A DNA stretch of 64,000 nt from Enorma burkinafasonensis (GTDB lineage Bacteria; Actinomycetota; Coriobacteriia; Coriobacteriales; Coriobacteriaceae), in contig NZ_LR597507.1 in NCBI RefSeq assembly GCF_902150035.1, forward strand, positions 1 to 64,000, written 5' to 3'. This document shows, piece after piece, positions 46,884 to 56,276 of the stretch. How positions within the stretch are numbered: the first letter of the stretch is position 1; every line of letters starts with the position of its first letter. The position numbers and the translations under genes were made by a program. Under the pieces are notes generated by a model. That model made no database searches. It saw only the letters and a list, made by a program, of their open reading frames with translations, and was not told the DNA's origin.

Positions 46884-47720
46884 TTACTCCTGACCGTCCT
46901 CGGGGGCCGTCTCGCCGGACGCCTCCTCGGGCTGCGCCTCCGGCTCGGGCTCGGGGCGCTTCTCCCCGCCGTAGGTCACCGTGACCATGGCGGCTCGCAG
47001 CACGCGGTCCGCCATGCGGTAGCCCTTCTGGTACACGTCGTGCACGGTCTCGTCATACGATCCCGCATCCTCGACGCGACCGACCGCCTGGTGCTCGAGC
47101 GGGTCGAACGCCTCGCCCTTGGGGTCGATCGGCTCGACGCCCTCGTGCGCGAACACGTCGAGCATCTTGGCGTGCACCGCCTCGACGCCATCGACGAACT
47201 GCGAGAACGCCTCATCCATCTCCTGCGTGCGGGCATGGTCGATGGCGCGCTCCATGTCGTCGAGCACCGGGAGCAGCGCGGTGACGAGCTTCTCGGTCGC
47301 GCGCTCCTTCTCGGCCAGGCGCTCGCTCGCCGTGCGGCGGCGGAAGTTCTCCCAATCCGCCTGCAGGCGGGTCGCGCGGTCCTGGGCCTCCTTGACCTTG
47401 GCGTCGGCCGCGCCCTGCGCGTCCTCGGCCTCGGCGAGCTGGCGGCGCACCTCGGCGAGCTCCTCGGCGGCCTGCTCGTACTTGAGCTTGAAGTCGTTCT
47501 CGGCCGCTTCCTCGCCGGCGCGGATGGCCGCCTCGACCAGTTCCTCCTCGCTGAGCTCCTGCTCGTGGGCGGCGCGCTCGGGCGTCTCCTCCGCGAACTC
47601 GGCCGCCTCGTCGGGAGTCGTCTCCTCGGCTGCCTCTACGGGGATCTTCACGTCCTTCTCCTTGGAGTCAGCGGAGGCGGCGGTAGCGGCCGCCTCCGTT
47701 CGAGTGTTCTCAGCGGACAT
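46884..47720 (-). CDS. grpE: Nucleotide exchange factor GrpE
   Basis: A 278-residue GrpE, longer than the usual 190-220 because of acidic, disordered N- and C-terminal tails. The coiled coil runs from about 75 to 135 (RRQLAEAEDAQGAAD onward), followed by ADWENFRRRTASE and the beta-wing region ending in VYQKGYRMADRVLRAAMVTV. It releases ADP from DnaK. Only two bases separate it from the dnaK stop, so translation is coupled. Confidence 0.95.
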   Translation of the reverse strand: MSAENTRTEAAATAASADSKEKDVKIPVEAAEETTPDEAAEFAEETPERAAHEQELSEEELVEAAIRAGEEAAENDFKLKYEQAAEELAEVRRQLAEAEDAQGAADAKVKEAQDRATRLQADWENFRRRTASERLAEKERATEKLVTALLPVLDDMERAIDHARTQEMDEAFSQFVDGVEAVHAKMLDVFAHEGVEPIDPKGEAFDPLEHQAVGRVEDAGSYDETVHDVYQKGYRMADRVLRAAMVTVTYGGEKRPEPEPEAQPEEASGETAPEDGQE

Positions 47721-47722
47721 GG

Positions 47723-49627
<1,905 letters not shown>

Positions 49628-49713
49628 GGAATAATCCCTTCCTTGTGGGCTTCCCGGACGCGCGGCGCCCGTCCGGGACGGCCCTCTTGCTTGTTCGCTC
49701 TCTATGATATCCC

Positions 49714-49761
49714 CTTGAGCCGCAAGATATACAAAATCTAAGTCAATCCATATAAGATTTT
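49714..49761 (-). promoter_or_regulatory. Candidate dnaK promoter/operator region
   Basis: AT-rich DNA upstream of dnaK holds two inverted repeats: CTTGAGCCGCAAG (49714-49726), reminiscent of a shortened HspR HAIR site (CTTGAGT-N7-ACTCAAG), and AAAATCT-N15-AGATTTT (49733-49761). Minus-strand TTGACT and TATCAT boxes are present, but their spacing is not convincing. No CIRCE element is seen. Confidence 0.4.
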
Positions 49762-49827
49762 TTATTCCGAGCACATGCACATCGCTCGGACGGCACCGCT
49801 TGGTTGCAGCAGCCCCGACCGTCTCGA

Positions 49828-49850
49828 CCCGCGGTACCACCTACCTGCGG
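49828..49850 (-). other. Orphan T-box-like antiterminator motif
   Basis: On the minus strand CCGC, then AGGTAGGTGGTACC, then GCGG reproduces the T-box core with its closing stem, about 200 bases before dnaK. No stem I or specifier region is recognisable upstream; that area is the ferredoxin promoter on the other strand. It may be coincidence or a relic. The rest of the 375-bp gap holds the dnaK and ferredoxin promoters. Confidence 0.35.
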
Positions 49851-49909
49851 TGATATGTGATTCACCCCGGCTAACTCGGCGAACGGCAGGAAAAGGTCCC
49901 TGCGAGGGG

Positions 49910-49937
49910 TTGCAATGATTTCGACGCGTGGTATGTT
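49910..49937 (+). promoter_or_regulatory. Ferredoxin gene promoter
   Basis: TTGCAA (49910-49915), a 16-base spacer and TATGTT (49932-49937), about 65 bases before the ferredoxin start. Confidence 0.55.
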
Positions 49938-50002
49938 TACCCCATCAAAGTCTCGATGTGCTGTTCGCCGAATGCATCGAGCGTGATCAGAGGAGGAACA
50001 CT

Positions 50003-50188
50003 ATGGCCCATCCCGTTATTGATGCCGACGAGTGCATCGCCTGCGGCGTCTGCGTTGACGACTGCCCCCAGGGCGTTCTGGAGCTCCAGGACGTCGCCAC
50101 CGTGGTCGATGAGGATTCCTGCATCGCCTGCGGCGTCTGCCAGGACAGCTGCCCGGCCGGCGCGATCACCGAGATCGCCGAGGACTAG
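50003..50188 (+). CDS. 2[4Fe-4S] ferredoxin
   Basis: A 61-residue clostridial-type ferredoxin with two cluster motifs, CIACGVCVDDCP and CIACGVCQDSCP, each supplying ligands to both cubanes. It is a low-potential electron carrier for anaerobic metabolism, for example pyruvate oxidation, hydrogenase, or radical SAM and activase proteins elsewhere in this window. AGGAGGAACACT precedes the ATG. It is a single gene with its own promoter and terminator, consistent with high expression. Confidence 0.96.
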   Translation: MAHPVIDADECIACGVCVDDCPQGVLELQDVATVVDEDSCIACGVCQDSCPAGAITEIAED

Positions 50189-50223
50189 CACCTCACCCAG
50201 CTGAGCGCCATCACGGCACGGAT

Positions 50224-50249
50224 AAGGCTCCCTCCGGGGAGCCTTTTTC
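50224..50249 (+). terminator. Terminator of the ferredoxin gene
   Basis: AAGGCTCC paired with GGAGCCTT around a short loop, followed by TTTTTC. A strong intrinsic terminator. Confidence 0.9.
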
Positions 50250-50349
50250 TTGTTGCCAACATGGCGCATCTAATATTAGTGGAGCCGGGGCGCTGCAAGG
50301 CTATCGCACGATGGCCCGCTGCCCGATGGAGCCGGCCCGGTCGCCGGCG

Positions 50350-50937
50350 TCAGTACGGCGCGCCGGCCGGTGGGAGCTGCTTGAGGTAGGCCCACATACG
50401 CTGCTTCTCGCGTGCGTCGGAAAGCGCCGCCTCGAAGCCACCGAGCGCGAGGACCCGCCGGCCGAGCACATGGGCGACGAGCCCCGGCTCGAGCATCGCG
50501 ACGTCGAACTGCTCGATGTCCGCGAGCTCCCGCGCATAGGCATCGCGCATGGCCTGAGCCGCCACATCATCGAGCAGGATGACCGCCTCGGGATCGAGCG
50601 CCTCGAGCGCCTCCCTGAAGCGGGCGGCAGGAAGCGCATCCCCGACCGCAACCGTCGCCTCGACGCCCGGCTCGCCCTCCCCCGCCACCGCGGCGAGGGC
50701 GCAGAAGTCCTCGGGCGCGTAGCCCAGCCGCTCGAGCGCGGCGCGCAGGGCGCTCCCGTCCTCACCGGCGAGCAGCTCGCCACCGGCGCGCTCCGCCTCG
50801 TTCAGAGACCCCTTCACCAGCACGACCGGCGAGAGCGCGTTGCCGCAGATCATCACGCCGTCCCGCGTGAGCGCCGCGAGCTCGAGCTCCAGCGCTTCGG
50901 CGAGGGCGCCGGTACGTTCCGCAATCGATATCGCCAT
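50350..50937 (-). CDS. Hypothetical protein with uracil-DNA-glycosylase-like fold traits
   Basis: A 195-residue protein that I do not recognise with certainty. The order of segments ([20 protein letters not shown], then [19 protein letters not shown], later [16 protein letters not shown], and near the end [19 protein letters not shown]) follows the pattern of family 4 uracil-DNA glycosylases. The catalytic GEAPG-type motif, the histidine-proline motif and the cluster cysteines are absent or altered. It may be a catalytically dead relative. CGGAGTGCC precedes the start. It lies between ferredoxin (terminator-separated, other strand) and thioredoxin (divergent). Confidence 0.6.
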   Translation of the reverse strand: MAISIAERTGALAEALELELAALTRDGVMICGNALSPVVLVKGSLNEAERAGGELLAGEDGSALRAALERLGYAPEDFCALAAVAGEGEPGVEATVAVGDALPAARFREALEALDPEAVILLDDVAAQAMRDAYARELADIEQFDVAMLEPGLVAHVLGRRVLALGGFEAALSDAREKQRMWAYLKQLPPAGAPY

Positions 50938-51107
50938 GGCACTCCGATCTCGTATGGGCATCCGAGACCCATTGTACGGCGCCGAGGCTGCGCGCGCCGG
51001 CGGGCCTCGGCCGGTGCGGACGCCTTCATCAATCCGTATGCGAATGCCCACGGCATGTATGCAACCCCGGCGGGCAAGTGGGTATAACGCCAACGTATCG
51101 CATTTCC

Positions 51108-51130
51108 CGCACCTCATCGGGAGAGGTGCG
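51108..51130 (+). promoter_or_regulatory. Hairpin in the trxA leader
   Basis: CGCACCTC/GAGGTGCG, a perfect 8-bp stem with a seven-base loop, ends about nine bases before the trxA ribosome site. A TATAAC (51083-51088) is the possible -10. It could stabilise the 5' end of the message. Confidence 0.4.
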
Positions 51131-51148
51131 CATCCGTCAGGAGGAACC

Positions 51149-51469
51149 ATGGCACAGATCATCAACGTCGGCGCCGAGAACTTCGACGCGCTGCTCCAAT
51201 CGCCCCTGCCCGTCCTCATCGATTTCTGGGCGCCGTGGTGCGGCCCGTGCCGCACGGTGTCGCCCATCGTGGACGAGCTCGCCGACGAGCTCGCCGACCG
51301 TCTCGTCGTCGCGAAATGCAACGTGGACGAGAACCAGGACATCGCCATGAGGTACCGCGTCATGTCGATTCCCACCCTCATCGTCCTCAAGGGCGGCGCC
51401 GAAGCCGGGCGCACCGTGGGCGCCATGCCCAAGCCGCAGCTCCGCGCCGAGATCGAGCACTACCTGTAG
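51149..51469 (+). CDS. trxA: Thioredoxin
   Basis: A 106-residue thioredoxin with the active site WAPWCGPC, the cis-proline loop in [12 protein letters not shown] and the C-terminal helix. It reduces protein disulfides in the cytosol. CAGGAGGAACC precedes the start. No thioredoxin reductase is adjacent. A strong terminator follows directly. Confidence 0.96.
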   Translation: MAQIINVGAENFDALLQSPLPVLIDFWAPWCGPCRTVSPIVDELADELADRLVVAKCNVDENQDIAMRYRVMSIPTLIVLKGGAEAGRTVGAMPKPQLRAEIEHYL

Positions 51470-51511
51470 CGCTCGGCCCGATAGGGGCCGGATACCCCAA
51501 TGTTTCGTTAG

Positions 51512-51542
51512 CGAGCCGCTCACCGTGGGCGGCTCGTTTTTC
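51512..51542 (+). terminator. Terminator of trxA
   Basis: CGAGCCGC/GCGGCTCG with a nine-base loop, followed by TTTTTC. Confidence 0.9.
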
Positions 51543-51689
51543 ATCGGCGATGGGCCCGTTCGCACCGAAAGACGCGAAGCTGCGGCACCCGGCCGCATTC
51601 CGTACCGTTTCGGGCACAGGATCTCACAGAACAGAGTGTACCTGGTGCTCGGTTCGCTCCTCGTCTCGCATCTTTCCTTAATCGCATCA

Positions 51690-51735
51690 TCTTTTCACTT
51701 GTTAATATGTTATCTTATGTGTGCTTTCCCATTGC
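51690..51735 (+). promoter_or_regulatory. AT-rich regulatory region upstream of the aldolase gene
   Basis: A sharply AT-rich tract (containing TTTTCACTTGTTAATATGTT and ATCTTATGTGTG) stands out from the GC-rich surroundings. The glycyl radical gene has a comparable tract at 52716-52760 (TTTCACATATTGTTTC, AAGTTGTTAC). The shared TTTCAC and TTGTTA words suggest a common regulator such as the DeoR protein at 56276, or CRP-like control. The rest of the 51543-51908 gap holds only a 28-codon frame. Confidence 0.4.
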
Positions 51736-51755
51736 CATATCTGGAAGGAAGGCAC

Positions 51756-51842
51756 ATGGACGTTGCGGTCAAAGCGACTGAGCCGGAGGCGGGCGCGTAC
51801 GTCGCCGCGGCGGCGGGCATCGACCTCGGGGGCGTCGCCTGA
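51756..51842 (+). CDS. Possible 28-residue leader peptide or gene remnant
   Basis: A short frame (MDVAVKATEPEAGAYVAAAA, then GIDLGGVA) starts eight bases after a strong GGAAGGAAGG ribosome site and ends 66 bases before the aldolase start. It lies downstream of the AT-rich regulatory tract, so it would be translated from the same message. It may be a regulatory upstream peptide, or the trimmed start of a lost gene. No homology is recognised. Confidence 0.35.
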   Translation: MDVAVKATEPEAGAYVAAAAGIDLGGVA

Positions 51843-51908
51843 CGCTCGGGGCGCCCGGACCCCTTGATAAGATAGGTTCCAAACGATGGCAGGGATAGGA
51901 GACACGCC

Positions 51909-52592
51909 ATGGAATTCATGCTCGACAACGCCAACATCACCGAACTCGAGAACTGTCTGGAGATCTTCCCCATCACGGGCGTGACCAGCAACCCGAGTAT
52001 CCTCAAGGCCGAGGGGGACGTCCCCTTCTTCGAGACGCTCCGCGCCATCCGCGAGCTCATCGGCACCGAGCGCTCGCTGCACGTGCAGGTCACGGCCGCC
52101 GACGCCGCCGGCATGGTCGCTGAGGGCCGTTGCATCCGCGAGAAGATAGGATCTGACGTCTACATCAAGGTGCCGGTGAACGAGGACGGCCTGAAGGCCA
52201 TCCGCGTGCTCAAGGCCGAGGGCGCCGGCATCACCGCGACCGCCATCTACAGCAAGCTCCAGGGCTTCATGGCCATCGCCGCCGGCGCCGACTTCATCGC
52301 CCCGTACTGCAACCGCATGGCCAACATCGACGTCGACTTCCGCGCGAGCATCGCCGCGTTCCGCCAGGTGATCGACGAGAACGACGCGCCCACCAAGATC
52401 CTCGCCGCGAGCTTCCACAGCGTCGAGCAGGTGAACGACGCCCTCGTCGCCGGGGCGCACGCCGCCACCGTGCAGCCGAGCCTGCTACACGGCGCCTTCG
52501 CGGCGGGCTCCATCAAAGAGGCGCTCGACGGCTTCGCCCGCGACTGGGCGGCAATCCGCGGCGAGCGCACCATCTGCGAGCTGGACGCCTAG
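51909..52592 (+). CDS. Fructose-6-phosphate aldolase/transaldolase-like protein (FSA type)
   Basis: A 227-residue class I aldolase of the FSA/TalC group. The Schiff-base Lys87 lies in VYIKVPVNEDG; TGVTSNPSILK and the later PYCNRMANID are typical. FSA enzymes cleave fructose-6-phosphate or 1-deoxyfructose-6-phosphate to glyceraldehyde-3-phosphate plus dihydroxyacetone or hydroxyacetone. Linkage to a YbiW-like glycyl radical enzyme mirrors E. coli fsaA-ybiW and points to 1-deoxyfructose-6-phosphate. It ends in a strong terminator, so it can be expressed separately from the next gene. GGGATAGGAGACACGCC precedes the start. Confidence 0.92.
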   Translation: MEFMLDNANITELENCLEIFPITGVTSNPSILKAEGDVPFFETLRAIRELIGTERSLHVQVTAADAAGMVAEGRCIREKIGSDVYIKVPVNEDGLKAIRVLKAEGAGITATAIYSKLQGFMAIAAGADFIAPYCNRMANIDVDFRASIAAFRQVIDENDAPTKILAASFHSVEQVNDALVAGAHAATVQPSLLHGAFAAGSIKEALDGFARDWAAIRGERTICELDA

Positions 52593-52621
52593 CCGCAGTC
52601 GCCACCGCGTCGGCATCCCGC

Positions 52622-52665
52622 ACGGGGCCGTTCCATCTCGAGGGAGATGGGGCGGCCCCGTTTTC
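52622..52665 (+). terminator. Terminator after the FSA-type aldolase gene
   Basis: A long hairpin (ACGGGGCC...CCATCTC paired with GAGATGG...GGCCCCGT) followed by TTTTCC. Confidence 0.85.
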
Positions 52666-52715
52666 CATTGCAGGTGCCCCACATCCTGGGCGCATTGCCA
52701 TACCCGTTACTCGAA

Positions 52716-52768
52716 TTCTCAACATTTCACATATTGTTTCAATCTAAGTTGTTACTTCATGGTACCAT
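52716..52768 (+). promoter_or_regulatory. Regulatory region of the glycyl radical enzyme gene
   Basis: An AT-rich tract (AACATTTCACATATTGTTTC, then AATCTAAGTTGTTAC) is followed by the palindrome ATGGTACCAT (52759-52768). TTGTTA with a CATAGC 17 bases later could be the promoter. Repeats of TTTCA-type words resemble DeoR or CRP-like sites, but no single consensus is certain. Confidence 0.4.
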
Positions 52769-52807
52769 CAGCATAGCGAGAGCCCACAACCCGGAAGGGA
52801 TACCGTC

Positions 52808-55231
52808 ATGGAATCGTTCCTCAGCTTCCAACCCCAGACCGACGACTGCGATTTCGAGCGCATCGACCGGCTCCAGCACCGCATGGAGCACCGCACGCCC
52901 ACCATCTGCCCCGAGCGCGCCGAGATCATCACCAAGAGCTACCAGGAGACCGAGGGCGAGCCCATCGTCATCCGCCGCGCCAAGGCGCTCGACGCGATCC
53001 TCTCGAGCATGACCATCTACATCGAGCCCGACTCGCTCATCGTGGGCAACCAGGCGAGCAGGAACTTCGCCGCGCCCATCTTCCCGGAGTACTCGTTCAA
53101 CTGGGTCATCGACGAGCTCGACGAGTTCGAGCACCGTCGCGGCGACATGTTCTACATCACCGAGGACACCAAGGAGCGCCTACGCGCGCTTGCGCCCTAC
53201 TGGCAGGGCATCACGCACGAGGACGAGGTCCTGCGGAACCTCCCCGAGATCAACTTCAAGGCCGAGAAGCAGGGCGTCCTGCACCGCGGCGGCATCTCGA
53301 TGTCCGGCGACGGCCACATCATCCCCAACCACGACTTCGTGCTCGAGCACGGCTACGGCGGGTTCGTGAAGATCGCCCAGGAGAAGCTCCAGAACCCCGA
53401 TCTCACGCAGGACCAGCGCGACTTCTACGAGGCGGCCATCATCGCCAACAACGCCGCCCTCACCTACATCAAGCGCTTCTCCAAGCTCGCCTTGGAGGAG
53501 GCCGGGCGCGAGGGCGACGCCAAGCGCAAGCGGGAGCTCGAGTTCATCGGTAAGACGTTCTCGACCTTCATGGAGGGCGGCGCGCGCAACTTCTACGAGG
53601 CGGTGGAGTGCGTCTACCTCACCCACACGCTCATGATGATCGAGTCCAACGGCCACTCCTTCAGCTTCGGCCGCTTCGACCAGTACATCTGGCCCTACTA
53701 CCAGGCCGATATCGAGGCCGGGAAACTCACCCGCGAGAAGGCGCTCGAGATCATCACGCACTTCTTCATCATGACCAACAGCCTGAACAAGGTCCGTCCC
53801 TGGGGCCACACCCAGTACAGCTGCGGCTACCCGCTCTACTCGAACCTTATGGTGGGCGGCATGAAGCCGGACGGCACCGACGGCACCAACGACCTGAGCT
53901 ACCTCTGCCTTGAGGCCATGAACCAGAGCCGCCTGCCCGAGCCCAACCTCTCGGTGCGCTTCTCCCAGGACACCCCGCACGCCCTCATCAAGGACGCCGC
54001 GCGCCTCATCCGCAAGGGCTACGGCATGCCGTCGATGTTCTGCGACGAGGTGGTCATCCCGGCCATGCTCACGCTCGAGGGCGTCGATGAGGAGGTCGCG
54101 CGCGACTACGCCTCGATGGGCTGCGTCGAGACCGCGATCCCCGGCCGCTGGGGCCACCGCGCCACGGGCATGACCTACATCAACTTCGGCAAGATCCTGG
54201 AGATCATCCTCAACAACGGCCAGGACCCCGAGACCGGCATCCAGCTCTTCAGCGTGAACGGCGAGGAGGGCTGCGAGGTCGAGTACGAGAGCTACGAGGC
54301 GCTCTGGGACGAGTGGTGCCGCGCGCTCGACTTCTATATGAAGCTCGCCGTCGACTGCGACAAGGTCTGCGACCGCTCGCTCAAGTACCACGACGCTGAC
54401 GCCTTCGCGAGCTGCACCATCAACTACGCGCTCGAGCGCGGCAAAACGCTCAAGAACGGCGGCTCCGAGTACGACTACGTGAGCCAGTCGAACATCGGCA
54501 TGAGCGTGGTGGGCGACTCGCTCGCCGCGGTGAAGAAGCTCGTCTTCGAGGACAGGGAGCTCACGCTCGACGAGCTGCGCCGCGCCATGCACGGGAACTT
54601 CGAGGGCCCGGAGGGCGCGCGCATCCGCAAGATGTGCCGTAACGTCCCCAAGTTCGGCAACGACGACGACTACGTCGACCCCATCGTGGCCGACGTGTAC
54701 GAGAGCTACCTCGCCCTCATCCCCAACTACTCGACCGACCGCGCCGGCGAGGGCCCCATCGGCTGCCGCTACTCGATGTCGACGAGCAACATCACGAGCT
54801 ACGTGCCCAACGGCTTCGACGTGGGTGCCACGCCCGACGGGCGCCTTGCCGGCAAGCCGCTCAACGAGGGCTGCTCGCCGTGCCTCGGCGCCGACCACAA
54901 CGGCCCCACCGCGGTGATCAACTCGGTCTCCAAGCTCCCCAACAAGCGCATGGCCGGCGGCCAGCTGCTCAACATGCGCTTCGCCCCCGGCTCGCTCGCC
55001 GGCGAGGAGAACCTGGAGAAGTTCACCAACTTCATCGAGACGATGCGCTACAAGAACATCTTCCACAACCAGTTCAACGTCCTCGACACCGAGACCATGC
55101 GCGACGCCCAGAAGCACCCCGAGGACCACATGGACCTCATGGTGCGCGTGGCCGGGTACTGCGCGCTGTTCAACACGCTCATGCCCGAGACGCAAGACGC
55201 CATCATCGAGCGCACCGAGCTCTCGTTCTAG
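52808..55231 (+). CDS. Glycyl radical enzyme, YbiW-like (probable sugar-phosphate C-O lyase, not formate acetyltransferase)
   Basis: An 807-residue glycyl radical enzyme. The radical glycine is Gly783 in VRVAGYCALFN near the C-terminus. The thiyl cysteine is Cys439 in ASMGCVETAIPGRWGH, a single cysteine followed by Val-Glu as in dehydratase-type members, whereas pyruvate formate-lyase has Cys-Cys. Size and the linked FSA-type aldolase match E. coli YbiW (about 810 residues), reported to open 1,5-anhydroglucitol-6-phosphate to 1-deoxyfructose-6-phosphate. Automatic pipelines would call it formate C-acetyltransferase. It needs the activase at 55305 and is destroyed by oxygen. Confidence 0.85.
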   Translation: MESFLSFQPQTDDCDFERIDRLQHRMEHRTPTICPERAEIITKSYQETEGEPIVIRRAKALDAILSSMTIYIEPDSLIVGNQASRNFAAPIFPEYSFNWVIDELDEFEHRRGDMFYITEDTKERLRALAPYWQGITHEDEVLRNLPEINFKAEKQGVLHRGGISMSGDGHIIPNHDFVLEHGYGGFVKIAQEKLQNPDLTQDQRDFYEAAIIANNAALTYIKRFSKLALEEAGREGDAKRKRELEFIGKTFSTFMEGGARNFYEAVECVYLTHTLMMIESNGHSFSFGRFDQYIWPYYQADIEAGKLTREKALEIITHFFIMTNSLNKVRPWGHTQYSCGYPLYSNLMVGGMKPDGTDGTNDLSYLCLEAMNQSRLPEPNLSVRFSQDTPHALIKDAARLIRKGYGMPSMFCDEVVIPAMLTLEGVDEEVARDYASMGCVETAIPGRWGHRATGMTYINFGKILEIILNNGQDPETGIQLFSVNGEEGCEVEYESYEALWDEWCRALDFYMKLAVDCDKVCDRSLKYHDADAFASCTINYALERGKTLKNGGSEYDYVSQSNIGMSVVGDSLAAVKKLVFEDRELTLDELRRAMHGNFEGPEGARIRKMCRNVPKFGNDDDYVDPIVADVYESYLALIPNYSTDRAGEGPIGCRYSMSTSNITSYVPNGFDVGATPDGRLAGKPLNEGCSPCLGADHNGPTAVINSVSKLPNKRMAGGQLLNMRFAPGSLAGEENLEKFTNFIETMRYKNIFHNQFNVLDTETMRDAQKHPEDHMDLMVRVAGYCALFNTLMPETQDAIIERTELSF

Positions 55232-55252
55232 TTCGCATCCTCCCCTCATGCA

Positions 55253-55283
55253 GCGGCCCGCCATCCTCCCCCCGGCGGGCCGC
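55253..55283 (+). terminator. Hairpin between glycyl radical enzyme and activase genes
   Basis: A 10-bp GC-only stem (GCGGCCCGCC/GGCGGGCCGC) without a T-run, just before the activase ribosome site. It probably acts as an attenuator or RNA-stability element that lowers activase expression relative to the enzyme. Confidence 0.55.
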
Positions 55284-55304
55284 TTCCCCTTGAAAGGAAC
55301 CGCC

Positions 55305-56276
55305 ATGGCAGACGCGACGACGAAGATGCGACCGGCCCCCGCCGCGGCCCCGGGACGAGACGACGACCCCACGGGCCTTGTCATGAACATCCAGAGCTAC
55401 TCGACCAAGGACGGCCCGGGCATCCGCTCGACGGTGTTCATGGTCGGCTGCAACCTGCGCTGCCTGTGGTGCTCGAACCCCGAGAGCATGTACCCGGGCG
55501 TGAAGGTGATGCACCACGCGAACCTCTGCCGCCGCTGCGGCGCGTGCACGCTCCACGCGCGGCCCGCGGGCTCCGTCGCGCTCGGCGAGGCAGGCATCGC
55601 CATCGACCGCGCGCGCTGCGAGAACCTCATCGAGCTCGCGGACGTCTGCAGCTACGACGCCTACGAGATCAAGGGCCGCGAGATGCGCGCGAGCGAGGTC
55701 GCCGCGAAGCTCCTGCGCGACAAGGCGTTCTACGAGACGAGCGGGGGCGGCGTGACCTTCTCGGGCGGCGAGTGCCTGATGCAGCCGGAGTTCGTGCGCG
55801 CCGTCGCCGCGCGCCTGCGCGCCGAGGGGGTGCACGTGGCGCTCGACACGGCGGGCCTTTGGGACTATGAGCGGGTGCGGCCGGTCCTCGACCTCGCCGA
55901 CCTCGTGCTCCTCGACATCAAGGCCTGGGACCCCGCGATCCACCGCCGCTGCACGGGCCAGGACAACGTGCGCATCCTCGAGAACGCGCGCCGGCTCGCC
56001 GCGGAGGGGCACGAGCTCATCGTGCGCCTCGTCATCGTGCCCGGCTGGAACGACGACCGGGCGGACGTCGAGCGGCGTCTGGATTTCATCTCGTCGTTGG
56101 GTAGCGCGGTACGGCAGGTCGGCATCTTGAAGTATCATAGGCTCGGCCTTGGCAAATATCGCGATCTGGGGCTCGAGTACCCGCTTCCCGACGTCTGCGA
56201 ACCCACCGACGACGACATCCGGTGGATGCTCGACTACGGGAGGGGGCTCGGCCTCATGATGACCGTGAACGGCTGA
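55305..56276 (+). CDS. Glycyl-radical-enzyme activating protein (radical SAM)
   Basis: A 323-residue radical SAM enzyme that abstracts hydrogen from the partner's glycine. The SAM cluster motif is CNLRCLWC, preceded by YSTKDGPGIRSTVFMVG, and the SAM-binding GGE motif is in TFSGGECLMQPE. The insert that normally carries two extra [4Fe-4S] clusters is degenerate: CRRCGAC lacks its fourth cysteine (alanine in CTLHARP), and the second set keeps only two cysteines. The N-terminal 25 residues are a low-complexity extension. The stop overlaps the DeoR start (TGATG). GAAAGGAACCGCC precedes the ATG. Confidence 0.92.
   Translation: MADATTKMRPAPAAAPGRDDDPTGLVMNIQSYSTKDGPGIRSTVFMVGCNLRCLWCSNPESMYPGVKVMHHANLCRRCGACTLHARPAGSVALGEAGIAIDRARCENLIELADVCSYDAYEIKGREMRASEVAAKLLRDKAFYETSGGGVTFSGGECLMQPEFVRAVAARLRAEGVHVALDTAGLWDYERVRPVLDLADLVLLDIKAWDPAIHRRCTGQDNVRILENARRLAAEGHELIVRLVIVPGWNDDRADVERRLDFISSLGSAVRQVGILKYHRLGLGKYRDLGLEYPLPDVCEPTDDDIRWMLDYGRGLGLMMTVNG

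Noticed and set aside
52808-55231. Annotation as formate C-acetyltransferase
   Set aside because: Pyruvate formate-lyase has adjacent active-site cysteines; here there is a single cysteine in GCVE, and the aldolase neighbour points to a YbiW-type enzyme.
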